Part shown: one piece after another, positions 6,958 through 15,210 of the stretch
Layout: each line of letters begins with the position of its first letter
Position numbering within the stretch: position 1 is the first letter of the stretch
Origin: Prevotellaceae bacterium UBA1743
Lineage (GTDB): Bacteria > Bacteroidota > Bacteroidia > Bacteroidales > Bacteroidaceae
Reading direction: 5' to 3'
Assembly (NCBI GenBank): GCA_002314945.1
Contig: DCHV01000002.1
Coordinates: forward strand, 1 to 30,244
DNA length: 30,244 nucleotides
The notes under the pieces: generated by a model
Databases searched by the model: none
Told to the model about the DNA's origin: nothing
The model's input: the letters and a program-made list of their open reading frames with translations, nothing else
Made by a program: the position numbers and the translations under genes

Positions 6958-6988
6958 TTTGTATTTCTCTCGCTTAATCGTACCTTTG
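6958..6988 (+). promoter_or_regulatory. efp promoter
   Basis: TTTG (6958-6961), a 19-nt spacer and TACCTTTG (6981-6988) match the Bacteroidetes consensus exactly. The leader is roughly 35-40 bases. A 7-bp inverted repeat (AAATAAA at 6940-6946, TTTATTT at 6953-6959) overlaps the -33 box. The block 6940-6988 is almost identical to the proB promoter. Confidence 0.9.
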
Positions 6989-7030
6989 CACCGCGAAATC
7001 AACAAATAACACAATAATTAATAGTTTTTT

Positions 7031-7594
7031 ATGATTAATTCACAGGACATCAAAAAGGGTACATGCATCCGCATGGATGGAAAACTCTATTTCTGCATCG
7101 ACTTCCTACACCGCAAGCCGGGTAAGGGTAACACCATCATGAACGTAACCCTGAAAGATGTGGTCAGCGGCAACGTATTGGAGCGTCGTTTCAACATTGG
7201 TGAAAAACTGGAGGATGTACGCGTAGAGCGTCGTCCCTATCAATACCTCTACAAGGATGGAGAGGATCTTATCTTCATGAACAATGAAACCTACGAGCAG
7301 GTAACCATCCCCGCTGATCAAGTAAACGGCGTGAATTTCATGAAGGAGAGCCAAAACGTGGAAGTGGTAACAGATGCCAGCACCGAAACTGTACTGTACG
7401 CTGACGTACCTGCCAAGGTACATCTGACTGTCACATGGACAGAGCCCGGTCTGAAAGGCGATACCGCTACCAACACACTGAAGCCTGCCAAAGTGGAAAC
7501 AGGAGCCGAGGTACGTGTTCCCCTGTTCATCGAGGAAGGTGAGACCATCGAGGTAGATACACGCGACGGTTCATACCTGGGCCGCGTGAAATAA
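7031..7594 (+). CDS. efp: Elongation factor P
   Basis: EF-P binds between the P and E sites of ribosomes stalled on polyproline and helps peptide-bond formation. The 187-residue product has the normal length and three-domain layout: an N-terminal KOW-like domain, then two OB folds. The loop that reaches the peptidyl-transferase centre reads RKPGKGN, with lysine at position 32 at the tip. That suggests a lysine-type EF-P rather than the arginine (EarP) type; whether it is modified cannot be seen, and no epmA or epmB gene is in the window. The C-terminal DGSYLGRVK motif is intact. The gene is monocistronic between a consensus promoter and a strong hairpin terminator. Confidence 0.97.
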   Translation: MINSQDIKKGTCIRMDGKLYFCIDFLHRKPGKGNTIMNVTLKDVVSGNVLERRFNIGEKLEDVRVERRPYQYLYKDGEDLIFMNNETYEQVTIPADQVNGVNFMKESQNVEVVTDASTETVLYADVPAKVHLTVTWTEPGLKGDTATNTLKPAKVETGAEVRVPLFIEEGETIEVDTRDGSYLGRVK

Positions 7595-7622
7595 GGAAAT
7601 AATACACACAACACAATCTCAT

Positions 7623-7660
7623 AAAGGGATGTCCCGCATAGGGGCATCCCTTTGTTCTTT
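7623..7660 (+). terminator. Intrinsic terminator of efp
   Basis: AAAGGGATG (7623-7631) pairs with CATCCCTTT (7645-7653). The stem continues through a T-G wobble and CCC/GGG to a GCATA loop. A T-rich tail (TTTGTTCTTT) follows. The hairpin starts 28 bases past the efp stop. Confidence 0.9.
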
Positions 7661-7689
7661 CACTTTTCCGTAAAATAATATACATAACA

Positions 7690-7720
7690 TTTGCCGAGTG
7701 CAAAAAAAGCAATACATTTG
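7690..7720 (+). promoter_or_regulatory. Promoter of the sugar transporter-ribokinase unit
   Basis: TTTG (7690-7693), a 19-nt spacer and TACATTTG (7713-7720) match the Bacteroidetes consensus. The start codon is 38 bases further on. No obvious operator palindrome was seen. Confidence 0.85.
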
Positions 7721-7758
7721 CATAGGAATCAAGTCAATATTACAAAAAAAAACATAAT

Positions 7759-8766
7759 ATGTACATCGTAAATAGTTACACTCTGGCTGTAGTGCTCTGC
7801 TTCATCACGATGATATGTTGGGGATCGTGGGGCAACACTCAGAAGATGGCTGCCAAGTCATGGCGCTACGAATTGTTTTATTGGGACTATGTCCTGGGAA
7901 TGGTGCTTTTCTCCGCCTTGCTGGGCTTCACCTTGGGAAGCTATGGAGAGGAAGGACGTTCCTTCCTTGCCGATCTCACTCAGGGGACAGAGGACAGTTT
8001 CCTGTGGATTCTCATAGGTGGCATCATATTCAATGCCAGCAACATTCTGCTCAGCGCAAGCATCTCGTTGGCTGGAATGAGCGTTGCTTTCCCTCTTGGG
8101 GTAGGCATCGCCCTGGTACTTGGAGTAATTGTGAACTATCTTGGGGTGCCCTCCGGAAATCCCCTGCTTCTATTTGGAGGAGTAAGTCTCATCGGCATAG
8201 CCATAGTGAGCAATGGCATAGCAAGCGGGAAGATGAGCAATGGAAAAGAAAATCGCAGTCAGAATACCAAGGGCATACTCATCGCACTCGTGGCAGGAGT
8301 TCTCATGTCGCTGTTCTATCGATTTGTGGTAATGGGGATGGATGTTGAGAACTTCACGTCTCCTTCCCCAGGAAAACTCACGCCCTATTCTGCCTTGTTC
8401 GTTTTCTCTATTGGCGTACTGCTTAGTAATTTTTTGTTCAACACGCTCGTGATGCGTTTCCCCTTTGTAGGTGAAAAAGTATCATACCGCTCCTATTTCC
8501 AAGCTAACGCAAGAAATCACATTACCGGAATGTTGGGAGGCTGCATCTGGGGACTTGGCACAGGTCTCAGTTACATAGCCAGCGGACAGGCAGGGCCTGC
8601 CATCTCCTACGCTTTGGGACAAGGTGCACCTATGATAGCCGCCTTGTGGGGCGTATTTATCTGGAAGGAGTTTCGTAACGCCTCGCGTACGGTCAATATG
8701 CTATTGTCCATCATGTTCGTTTGTTTCATCGTCGGATTGGCCCTCATTATCGAGGCTGGAAAATAA
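7759..8766 (+). CDS. GRP-family sugar transporter (RbsU/GlcU-like permease)
   Basis: The 335-residue product is almost entirely hydrophobic, with about ten predicted transmembrane helices. It resembles the drug/metabolite superfamily branch that includes the glucose/ribose porters GlcU and RbsU. Family-like features are an N-terminal CWGSWGNTQK segment right after the first helix and glycine-rich helix ends such as GGCIWGLGTGLSYIASGQAG. The next gene, nine bases downstream, is a ribokinase-type sugar kinase. Ribose or a related pentose or nucleoside sugar is therefore the most likely cargo (inference from context). Transport would be proton-coupled or facilitated, since no ATPase or PTS component is present. 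Confidence 0.85.
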   Translation: MYIVNSYTLAVVLCFITMICWGSWGNTQKMAAKSWRYELFYWDYVLGMVLFSALLGFTLGSYGEEGRSFLADLTQGTEDSFLWILIGGIIFNASNILLSASISLAGMSVAFPLGVGIALVLGVIVNYLGVPSGNPLLLFGGVSLIGIAIVSNGIASGKMSNGKENRSQNTKGILIALVAGVLMSLFYRFVVMGMDVENFTSPSPGKLTPYSALFVFSIGVLLSNFLFNTLVMRFPFVGEKVSYRSYFQANARNHITGMLGGCIWGLGTGLSYIASGQAGPAISYALGQGAPMIAALWGVFIWKEFRNASRTVNMLLSIMFVCFIVGLALIIEAGK

Positions 8767-8775
8767 CACATTGTC

Positions 8776-9681
8776 ATGAGCAAAAAGATAGTTGTCATTG
8801 GTAGTTCCAATATCGACATGGTCATCCAAGTACCTGAGTTTCCCCAACCTGGTGAGACCCTCATGGGTACTGGATTCCTGCACAACCAAGGAGGGAAAGG
8901 CGCAAATCAGGCTGTCGCCTGCGCACGGCTGGGAGGAAATACAGCTTTGATTGGCAAGGTGGGAAAAGATGCTTTTGGCATGGAGTCGAAAGCACACATA
9001 GCCCACGAAGGCATCGATGACAGTCAGTTCACCATGACCGAGAAGGCATCCACAGGCATGGCCTTCATCACAGTGGATTGCCATGGAGAAAACAGCATTA
9101 TCGTGAATGCAGGCGCCAATGGTTGCCTGAACACGGAAGATATTGATGCTGCTGACAGTATGTTACAGGAAGCATCAATTGTGCTATTGCAATTGGAAAC
9201 TCCTATTCCGACACTCGTTCATGCCGCAAGAAAAGCACATCAATACGGGGCTATCGTTGTGCTCAACCCTGCTCCCGCACCTTACGAACCACTACCAGAA
9301 TCCCTCCTGGAGAATGTGGATATCCTCATCCCTAACGAAACGGAAGCCGCACGTATAGGTCATACCGAGATAAACAACGACAGTGACTTGGTCACCTGCA
9401 TCCGACAGATTCAGAATTCTGGGGTAAAACAGGTTGTTGTCACTTTGGGGAGCCGTGGAGCTGCTACCATAAATAATGAGGAATTGCTGCTCGTTCCCTC
9501 TCCGAAGGTTTCCCCCGTAGATACCACAGCCGCAGGAGATACTTTCTGCGGAGCTTTGTGCGTCAGCCTTTCCCAAGGGAAACCGCTTACTGAAGCCATG
9601 ACCTTTGCATGCAAAGCGGCTGCACTCACCTGCACTCGCATGGGAGCACAACAGAGCATACCCACTCTGGATATGTTGTAA
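8776..9681 (+). CDS. rbsK: Ribokinase (PfkB family)
   Basis: Ribokinase phosphorylates D-ribose with ATP to ribose-5-phosphate, feeding the pentose phosphate and nucleotide pathways. The 301-residue protein has the typical length. The N-terminal substrate motif GGKGANQAVACARLGG starts at residue 39. The C-terminal PfkB signature DTTAAGDTF (249-257) carries the catalytic aspartate D255. NAGAN (111-115), NPAPAP (164-169) and PNETE (186-190) are also typical of ribokinases rather than fructokinases. It lies in one transcription unit after a GRP-type permease. No rbsD or LacI-type regulator is present. A close relative acting on another pentose or nucleoside cannot be excluded. Confidence 0.93.
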   Translation: MSKKIVVIGSSNIDMVIQVPEFPQPGETLMGTGFLHNQGGKGANQAVACARLGGNTALIGKVGKDAFGMESKAHIAHEGIDDSQFTMTEKASTGMAFITVDCHGENSIIVNAGANGCLNTEDIDAADSMLQEASIVLLQLETPIPTLVHAARKAHQYGAIVVLNPAPAPYEPLPESLLENVDILIPNETEAARIGHTEINNDSDLVTCIRQIQNSGVKQVVVTLGSRGAATINNEELLLVPSPKVSPVDTTAAGDTFCGALCVSLSQGKPLTEAMTFACKAAALTCTRMGAQQSIPTLDML

Positions 9682-9693
9682 AATAATAAATAT

Positions 9694-10167
9694 GTGAGGA
9701 GAAGGAAGGAAAATACTCGTCGTTGGCATATCATTGTGCTGATTGGTTTCTGTCTTTCTGCAAACCAAGTTCCTGCTTGCGCGCAACTGAAACCCATCAG
9801 GGGAAAGGCCTCCTATTATGCCAACAGCCTACACGGGAGATACATGCTCAATGGAGAGAGGTATCACCGCGATAGCATGACTTGTGCACACCTTACGCTC
9901 CCCTTTGGCACCACATTGAAAGTGAGGAATCTACGCAACAACCGAGTCGTGTATGTAAAAGTGACTGACCGTGGCCCGTTTGTGAAGAGCCGTATCATTG
10001 ATCTGAGCTATGCCGCAGCAAAGCAACTGAGAATGTTGTCTGCTGGCGTAGCCAAGGTGGAAATAACACCCTATCTGCCCGAACGAGTCCCGTTTCGTTT
10101 CTCTGATGAAATCCTACTTCCTAAACCGAAATGGCAGGAGGAAGCCGATGACGAGACGGATCTCTAA
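9694..10167 (+). CDS. RlpA-like lytic transglycosylase / double-psi beta-barrel protein
   Basis: This 157-residue protein has an N-terminal signal peptide ending near CAQ, then a single RlpA domain. RlpA-type enzymes cleave naked glycan strands of peptidoglycan. The domain shows RGKASYYANSLHGR, NGERYH, AHLTLPFGT and KVTDRGPF. The Glu, His and Asp thought to act in catalysis are all present. No SPOR domain follows, so septal targeting through denuded glycan is not expected. The start is GTG at 9694, because no ATG exists before the mature domain. It begins 12 bases after the ribokinase stop. The last 54 bases overlap the 3' end of the convergent ABC permease gene on the other strand. Confidence 0.88.
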   Translation: MRRRKENTRRWHIIVLIGFCLSANQVPACAQLKPIRGKASYYANSLHGRYMLNGERYHRDSMTCAHLTLPFGTTLKVRNLRNNRVVYVKVTDRGPFVKSRIIDLSYAAAKQLRMLSAGVAKVEITPYLPERVPFRFSDEILLPKPKWQEEADDETDL

Positions 10168-11349
10168 CAGCCACTGACGTATGGCCCAACGTGTCTCTTG
10201 TTGGGTGATGAGACGAATACGCTCCACACGATAGATAATCAAAGACAGAAGGAAGTAAAAAGCCGTCTGAATCCAAAGACCACGTATCTCGAACAAGACA
10301 TCACCTATGGAAGCTCCCATGCTGTTCACCTTGACATAGGCATTGATACCGAAAGTACTGGGTAGGAGATACGAGAGTGCCTTCCATGGCAGAGACAAGG
10401 CGCTGGCTGGCCAAATAACACCACTCAGGAAGACCATGGGCACCGATGTGAAGACAACGAGAAGAAGTACATTCTCCCTATATCGGACGACACAGGATAT
10501 AACCAACCCAAAAAAGATACAGGAAAGGATAAAGGGTAAAAGAATCAGGACGAGTTGCATCAGACTCGCCATTTGGATGAAATGGAAAATATGGGGAATG
10601 GCCACCGTCACGTAGGAGGATAGAACTGCATATAGCACAAAATAGCATAGTGCCTTCCCCGCTAAGACTTGCTTGCAACTGTATCGAAGTTCCTCGGGAG
10701 GTACCAAGGAACGTGTGACATTGCGTTCGCGCACTGTGCCAGCCGACAAACCGATACCTAAGAGGAGCGTTTGTTGGAGTACCAGAATGAGGACCGCAGG
10801 AATAAGGAAACTGCCATATCCGGCAGAGGAATTGAAGAGCGGTACTTCCTCGCATGCAAGGGGCGTGGCAGAGATTTCCTCCTCATGCACTGTGGGATGA
10901 TTCTCACGCGATAGGCGCATGTGTACTCCCATATTCAGAGTCACATTGGAGAGGGTGGACAACAAAGCCTTGTAATAGAGCATACTGCTCATATCTACAT
11001 ACAGGCCAACCGTGGTCTGAATACCACGTGACACATCGCGACTGAGCTCGGATGGGATATGTATAATGCCATGAGCCTCCTGACGCGCAATCTTTCTGCG
11101 AGCCGACTCCATGTTGTCTTCGTAAGCCACAATACGTGCGTTGGGAGAGGCATCGACCCTGCGAATCAGTTCACGACTCAGAGAAGAACGACTTTCGTCC
11201 ACCACCACAACAGGTACCTCATGCACCACTTCGTTGTTGTACATCCATGAATACAAGAGAGGATAAAGCAATGGTACAACCAGCATGAAAATGATGGTGC
11301 CAGTGTCGGTGAAGATACGTTTCAGTTCCCAAAGAAAGATCTTATTCAT
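10114..11349 (-). CDS. ABC-2 type transporter permease (second of a pair)
   Basis: The protein of 411 residues has one N-terminal membrane helix (about 15-33), a large extracytoplasmic domain and about five C-terminal helices. This is the architecture of YbhS/YbhR-type ABC-2 permeases. The segment FLSGVIWPASALSLPWKALS resembles the conserved region before the last helices. It forms the export channel with its partner upstream; the cargo is unknown. The start at 11349 overlaps the partner's stop by ATGA. It is the last gene of the TolC-HlyD-permease-permease unit and overlaps the convergent RlpA gene by 54 bases. No ATP-binding subunit gene accompanies it. Confidence 0.9.
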   Translation of the reverse strand: MNKIFLWELKRIFTDTGTIIFMLVVPLLYPLLYSWMYNNEVVHEVPVVVVDESRSSLSRELIRRVDASPNARIVAYEDNMESARRKIARQEAHGIIHIPSELSRDVSRGIQTTVGLYVDMSSMLYYKALLSTLSNVTLNMGVHMRLSRENHPTVHEEEISATPLACEEVPLFNSSAGYGSFLIPAVLILVLQQTLLLGIGLSAGTVRERNVTRSLVPPEELRYSCKQVLAGKALCYFVLYAVLSSYVTVAIPHIFHFIQMASLMQLVLILLPFILSCIFFGLVISCVVRYRENVLLLVVFTSVPMVFLSGVIWPASALSLPWKALSYLLPSTFGINAYVKVNSMGASIGDVLFEIRGLWIQTAFYFLLSLIIYRVERIRLITQQETRWAIRQWLLEIRLVIGFLLPFRFRK

Positions 11350-12527
11350 GGCAGGTATTCGTATTCGGTGAAGATTGTTTTCAGACGATGCATCACCAGG
11401 ATGGGCAACAAGGCAAATATGATAAGCGCCACGACGTGAGGCCATGAATCATAAAGCGGAAATCCGTGCAAGATGTTCATCTGGTAAATCATATAATAAT
11501 GACGAAGTGGGAAACACCACGACATGAGTCGTATCGGGGGATCCATCGTAGCCAGAGGGAAGGTGAAGCCCGAGATGGAGAAACTGATCACGCCCCACAA
11601 AGCACAGATACTCATGGACATGCGAAGCGTGGGAAGGATGGCAAAGATAAAGATGGCAAAACCCTGAGCCGCCACCACTAAAAGCCAACCAAGCAACAGA
11701 ATATAAGCGATACCTAACTGATGCGGAAAATGAAGATAACCGAACAGATAGAGTTGATAGAACCAGATGACAACAGAAAATACACAGGTATGAGGCAGAA
11801 TCTTCCCCGAGAGAGCCAGCCACATGTTATTCCCTGCTTTCCTCATCCATATCTTGGCATGTCCAAACTTTATTTCCCTACCCATGGTGTAACAGGTCAT
11901 CAAAAACACAAAGAGGAGGATGGAAGCAGGGATGATGGTGGTGCTGAGTGCTACGTTGTAATTGAGTAATGGATTGTCCAGCGGATGGGTGTCCACCACA
12001 ATGGGCTGAAGCGATGCCTTTGTCTCGCGTGGGGTATATCCCTTTGCTTGCATCAACTTGGAACCCACCGCTGCGTTGCCTAACGTGGATATAGTTCGTA
12101 AATCCCTGTACAATAAGGAACCTGCCAACAGGGTCGCATTGTTGTAATAAAAGGAAATCTTGGGCTGACGCCATGCAAGCATATTACTCTCCATTCCTGG
12201 CGGTATGTAGATATAAGCATAGATTTCGAGACGTTGCATGGCACGCCGTGCCTCTACCACATCGGCATAGTGAGCCACGATGTGTGTTTGTTGGAAAGCA
12301 TCAAGGTTTCGCATCAGTTTGCGCGAGGTGGCCGAGTTGTCGAGATCCACTACACCCACAGGTAGATTCGTGGGGAGTCCCTCACGCATGATATTGGTAA
12401 AGAAAAGGATTATACACAGGGGAAGCACCGCCATGCACATCAGGTAGAGCGGACGTTTACAGATATGCCGACACTCCTGATGTGCCACATGCAACCATGT
12501 GCTCAATATACTCCTCTCTTTCTTCAT
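11346..12527 (-). CDS. ABC-2 type transporter permease (first of a pair)
   Basis: The product of 393 residues shares the layout of the following gene: one N-terminal helix (PLYLMCMAVLPLCIILFF), an extracytoplasmic domain starting LPVGVVDLDNS, then about five C-terminal helices. The GVVDLDNSATSRKL segment is typical of ABC-2 membrane-3 type permeases related to YhhJ/YbhS exporters. The ATG at 12527 is chosen because it forms a TGATG junction with the HlyD stop. A further upstream in-frame codon would read into HlyD. With its paralogue it probably forms a heterodimeric inner-membrane channel for a tripartite efflux system. The substrate cannot be deduced. Confidence 0.9.
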   Translation of the reverse strand: MKKERSILSTWLHVAHQECRHICKRPLYLMCMAVLPLCIILFFTNIMREGLPTNLPVGVVDLDNSATSRKLMRNLDAFQQTHIVAHYADVVEARRAMQRLEIYAYIYIPPGMESNMLAWRQPKISFYYNNATLLAGSLLYRDLRTISTLGNAAVGSKLMQAKGYTPRETKASLQPIVVDTHPLDNPLLNYNVALSTTIIPASILLFVFLMTCYTMGREIKFGHAKIWMRKAGNNMWLALSGKILPHTCVFSVVIWFYQLYLFGYLHFPHQLGIAYILLLGWLLVVAAQGFAIFIFAILPTLRMSMSICALWGVISFSISGFTFPLATMDPPIRLMSWCFPLRHYYMIYQMNILHGFPLYDSWPHVVALIIFALLPILVMHRLKTIFTEYEYLP

Positions 12528-13510
12528 CAACGCAGAATCAGCGACATGCCTGCACAAAGTCCTTCAACATGAGTTGTAGGGAGAGCCCGTACTTCGAAAG
12601 TTTTCAGATCATATTGTCCTGTGGTCTTGGTCGCCTTCCACACGGCATAACTTCCTTGATCCTTCAGATAATACACTTTCATTTCTATCTCCTTGTCAAG
12701 AGCTGGCACATAGACCTGAAGCACGTCACCCGACTTGAGCCCTTTCAACTGATCTTCACGCACATTGAAAGAGCCCCATATTTCGCCATCCATAGCCACC
12801 GTCATGATAGGTGAACCAGTACCTACCAATTCGCCCAACTTGGGATAAATCTCGCTTACCACACCATCGTGCGAGGCACATTGAACCATTTCACTCCGAT
12901 AGGCATCCAGCAATTCAACATTTCCCTTGGCCATGTTCACTTTTTCGGCAGCTGCCATTTTCTCTTCACGACGTGCACCATTCACGGCCATGTCATACTG
13001 GCTCTTGGCTGCCCTTTCACGAGCCTGAGCAGCCTTGAAACCTGCTTCCGCCTCATCTTTCTTCTGGGCAGGCAAGACCCCTTCCTCGAACAATCTCTTC
13101 ACACGTTCGTAGGACTTCTGGGCAATCTCCAACCCAGCCTGTGCCGTGTTCCACATCTCCAGAGCACCCTGGATCTGTTCATCGCGAGCTCCCTTGTTGG
13201 CCATCTGACTCAGAGCCGAAGCGGCATTCTCGGCGGCCTGTGCCGAAAAACTCTTGGCATCTACTTCGGGGGCTTCTATCAGAGCCAAGGTATCACCCTG
13301 GTGTACTGTATCACCCTCCCTCACTCTGAGTTCGAGGATGCGTCCTGCCACCTTGCTGGATACACGATATTCCGACACCTCCACTTGTCCCTGTATAATC
13401 TCTGGTTCCTCGGACAAGAAAAAGAAACCCATCAGAATGACGACTCCCACCGTGGAAGCAAACACTATGAGAGAAATGATTAAATTGACATGCTGCGACT
13501 TACGTGACAT
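12527..13510 (-). CDS. HlyD/EmrA-type periplasmic adaptor (membrane fusion protein)
   Basis: The 327-residue adaptor links inner-membrane exporters to TolC. It has an N-terminal anchor helix (about 9-32), a lipoyl/barrel-sandwich half motif (VSSKVAGRILELRVREGDTV onward, residues 50-82) and a long alanine- and glutamate-rich coiled coil (about 84-190). The second lipoyl half contains DGVVSEIYPKLGELVGTGSPI. The layout matches YbhG-type adaptors. TolC lies 40 bases upstream, and the first permease starts on its last stop base. Together with the two permeases this is a tripartite exporter lacking its own ATPase gene. Confidence 0.93.
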   Translation of the reverse strand: MSRKSQHVNLIISLIVFASTVGVVILMGFFFLSEEPEIIQGQVEVSEYRVSSKVAGRILELRVREGDTVHQGDTLALIEAPEVDAKSFSAQAAENAASALSQMANKGARDEQIQGALEMWNTAQAGLEIAQKSYERVKRLFEEGVLPAQKKDEAEAGFKAAQARERAAKSQYDMAVNGARREEKMAAAEKVNMAKGNVELLDAYRSEMVQCASHDGVVSEIYPKLGELVGTGSPIMTVAMDGEIWGSFNVREDQLKGLKSGDVLQVYVPALDKEIEMKVYYLKDQGSYAVWKATKTTGQYDLKTFEVRALPTTHVEGLCAGMSLILR

Positions 13511-13550
13511 TGTGTTCTTTGTTTATTAGATATGTGTATATATTCCTGTT

Positions 13551-15068
13551 TTAGTTCTCTCCCTTGGACTTTTTCAGTTCGGATGCGGCCAAGCGTATTC
13601 CAATCTGAGCATCAATTTGCTGGCTCTTAGCCTGAAGCCATGCTGTCTGTGCCTCCATCACCGTAGTGGCGGTGAACACACCTTCCTCAAATCCGACATT
13701 GGCACTCCGCAGATTCTCGTTCGCCTTTTCCGTATTCTTCTGCGTCATCTTCAGCTTGTTCTCAGCCTCCAACAACTTGAACTGATTCTGCTTCACCTGT
13801 AAGTTTATCTTACTGATAGCATCCTCCGTTTTCAACTGATAGATCTGTACATTGGCGTAAGCAGAGTGCATCCGTGGTTTGTTCTCCCAAATGTTGGACA
13901 ATGGCATACTCAACAATACGCCTACATTCCACATCCCTCCCATCTTGCGTTGGAATCCGTTATAGAGATTAGGATTGCTCAGGGTATATCCTGCGGTCAA
14001 TGCCAAGGTGGGGAAATAATTGGCACGCGCCATCTTCACCTTCTGCTCTGCTATGTCGGTCGCATTCTCCAGCATCTTCAGTTCGGGGCGCAGCGCAAAG
14101 ACTTGTTCCATATCTGCCAACTCTGATACCGCAACATCTTCCAATTCCTCTTTCTGCTCGTCCTCGAGTCGGATATCAGCATCCACTGGCATACCACACA
14201 ATTGGCACAAGGCCATCCTGGATAGTACAAGCCCGTCATTCACCTGAGTCAGCGTCATCTCAGCCTCGTTCACCTTCACACTCACGCTCAATTCATCTGA
14301 CTTGGTGGCCACTCCCTCACTTATCATCTTTTGTACATCACTTTCCAGGCGAGTAAGTAAATCATGATACCCTTGTGCTAATTTCTGCTTATGTACAAGA
14401 GAGATCACCAACCAATAGGCGTTGTCCACTTGATAAGACAAGTCGTGTTCCAGAAGTTCCATCTCGTTAGCTGTAAGTTCCCTGTTAATGTCGGCAATTT
14501 TGTTGGCGGCCATTATCTTTCCGCCTGTAAACAAAGGTTGGGTCAGCATCACACCTCCAAGCCATAGATTACGAGTGTCGGTATGAAAAGCATCCACTAC
14601 CTGTTCTCCGATCTGATTGAGTTGCTGAGCCAACTGAGGCAAACTCTGAGCCGCCACCTGCAGCAAACCCTGCGCTTGAGCGGGCGTGAGAATGCCGCTG
14701 CTGGCCAAGGAAGTAAGCAGTCCTGGAATATCCTTCGAAAGTGTAGTGGACATCGATGTTCCAAGGTTGGAGAAGGTGTTTTTCTGGTTTTCACTCAGGA
14801 GCGATACTTCGCGAGAGGTGTGCATGTAGGCCCCCTCCACATTCACTTTGGGCATGTAGAGCATCCGGGCTGAATTTTTTGTATCCTTGGCAACCTCCTG
14901 ACGCAGGCGCATCACCTGCAACTGCTTGTTGTAATCGAGAGCCATTGTACGACATTCCTCGACTGATAACACCTTGGAGTCTGTCTGTGCATACACAGGA
15001 ATGATATTGCCCAATAGCACTATCACCAATACAATCCACAACAATAGAGTTTCATTCTTTTTCATCAT
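13551..15068 (-). CDS. TolC-family outer-membrane efflux protein
   Basis: The product of 505 residues has a signal peptide (MMKKNETLLLWIVLVIVLLG onward, cleaved near YAQ) and a repeated alpha-helical/beta-barrel layout with two OEP-type halves. Typical segments are SVEECRTMALDYNKQL near the start of the mature chain, VDNAYWLVIS, ALRPELKMLE and ARANYFPTLALTAGYTLSNP. An insert at about 90-150 rich in Gln and Leu (TPAQAQGLLQVAAQSLPQLA) is unusual and may be a surface or periplasmic loop. Tandem ATGs make the start 15068 or 15065. The longer open frame upstream has no homologous features. It leads the exporter operon and diverges from the GIN lipoprotein gene. Confidence 0.93.
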   Translation of the reverse strand: MMKKNETLLLWIVLVIVLLGNIIPVYAQTDSKVLSVEECRTMALDYNKQLQVMRLRQEVAKDTKNSARMLYMPKVNVEGAYMHTSREVSLLSENQKNTFSNLGTSMSTTLSKDIPGLLTSLASSGILTPAQAQGLLQVAAQSLPQLAQQLNQIGEQVVDAFHTDTRNLWLGGVMLTQPLFTGGKIMAANKIADINRELTANEMELLEHDLSYQVDNAYWLVISLVHKQKLAQGYHDLLTRLESDVQKMISEGVATKSDELSVSVKVNEAEMTLTQVNDGLVLSRMALCQLCGMPVDADIRLEDEQKEELEDVAVSELADMEQVFALRPELKMLENATDIAEQKVKMARANYFPTLALTAGYTLSNPNLYNGFQRKMGGMWNVGVLLSMPLSNIWENKPRMHSAYANVQIYQLKTEDAISKINLQVKQNQFKLLEAENKLKMTQKNTEKANENLRSANVGFEEGVFTATTVMEAQTAWLQAKSQQIDAQIGIRLAASELKKSKGEN

Positions 15069-15117
15069 TTTTTCTTCTTTGTATCCTTCACTCTTTTGCG
15101 CCAATGATTCTTTATCA

Positions 15118-15125
15118 CAAAAGTA
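15118..15125 (-). promoter_or_regulatory. -7 box of the TolC exporter operon
   Basis: The minus strand reads TACTTTTG, matching TAnnTTTG, 49 bases before the ATG at 15068. The expected TTTG further upstream is not clear, so this is a partial match. Confidence 0.55.
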
Positions 15126-15180
15126 TCTCAAAATTTCGTCATTCTGCCATTTTTTCTTGGAAATTTCACATACTTTATAA

Positions 15181-15188
15181 TAACTTTG
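15181..15188 (+). promoter_or_regulatory. -7 box of the GIN lipoprotein gene
   Basis: TAACTTTG fits TAnnTTTG, 22 bases before the ATG. A TTG at 15157-15159 lies slightly farther than the usual spacing. The box is divergent from the TolC operon promoter. Confidence 0.55.
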
Positions 15189-15210
15189 CAGAAAAACAAA
15201 TACAAACGAT

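Noticed and set aside
6430..6990. rpmH considered as a marker of the replication origin
   Set aside because: No dnaA, rnpA, DnaA-box cluster or parS site was seen. parAB lies 18 kb away and rpmH is often detached from oriC in this phylum.
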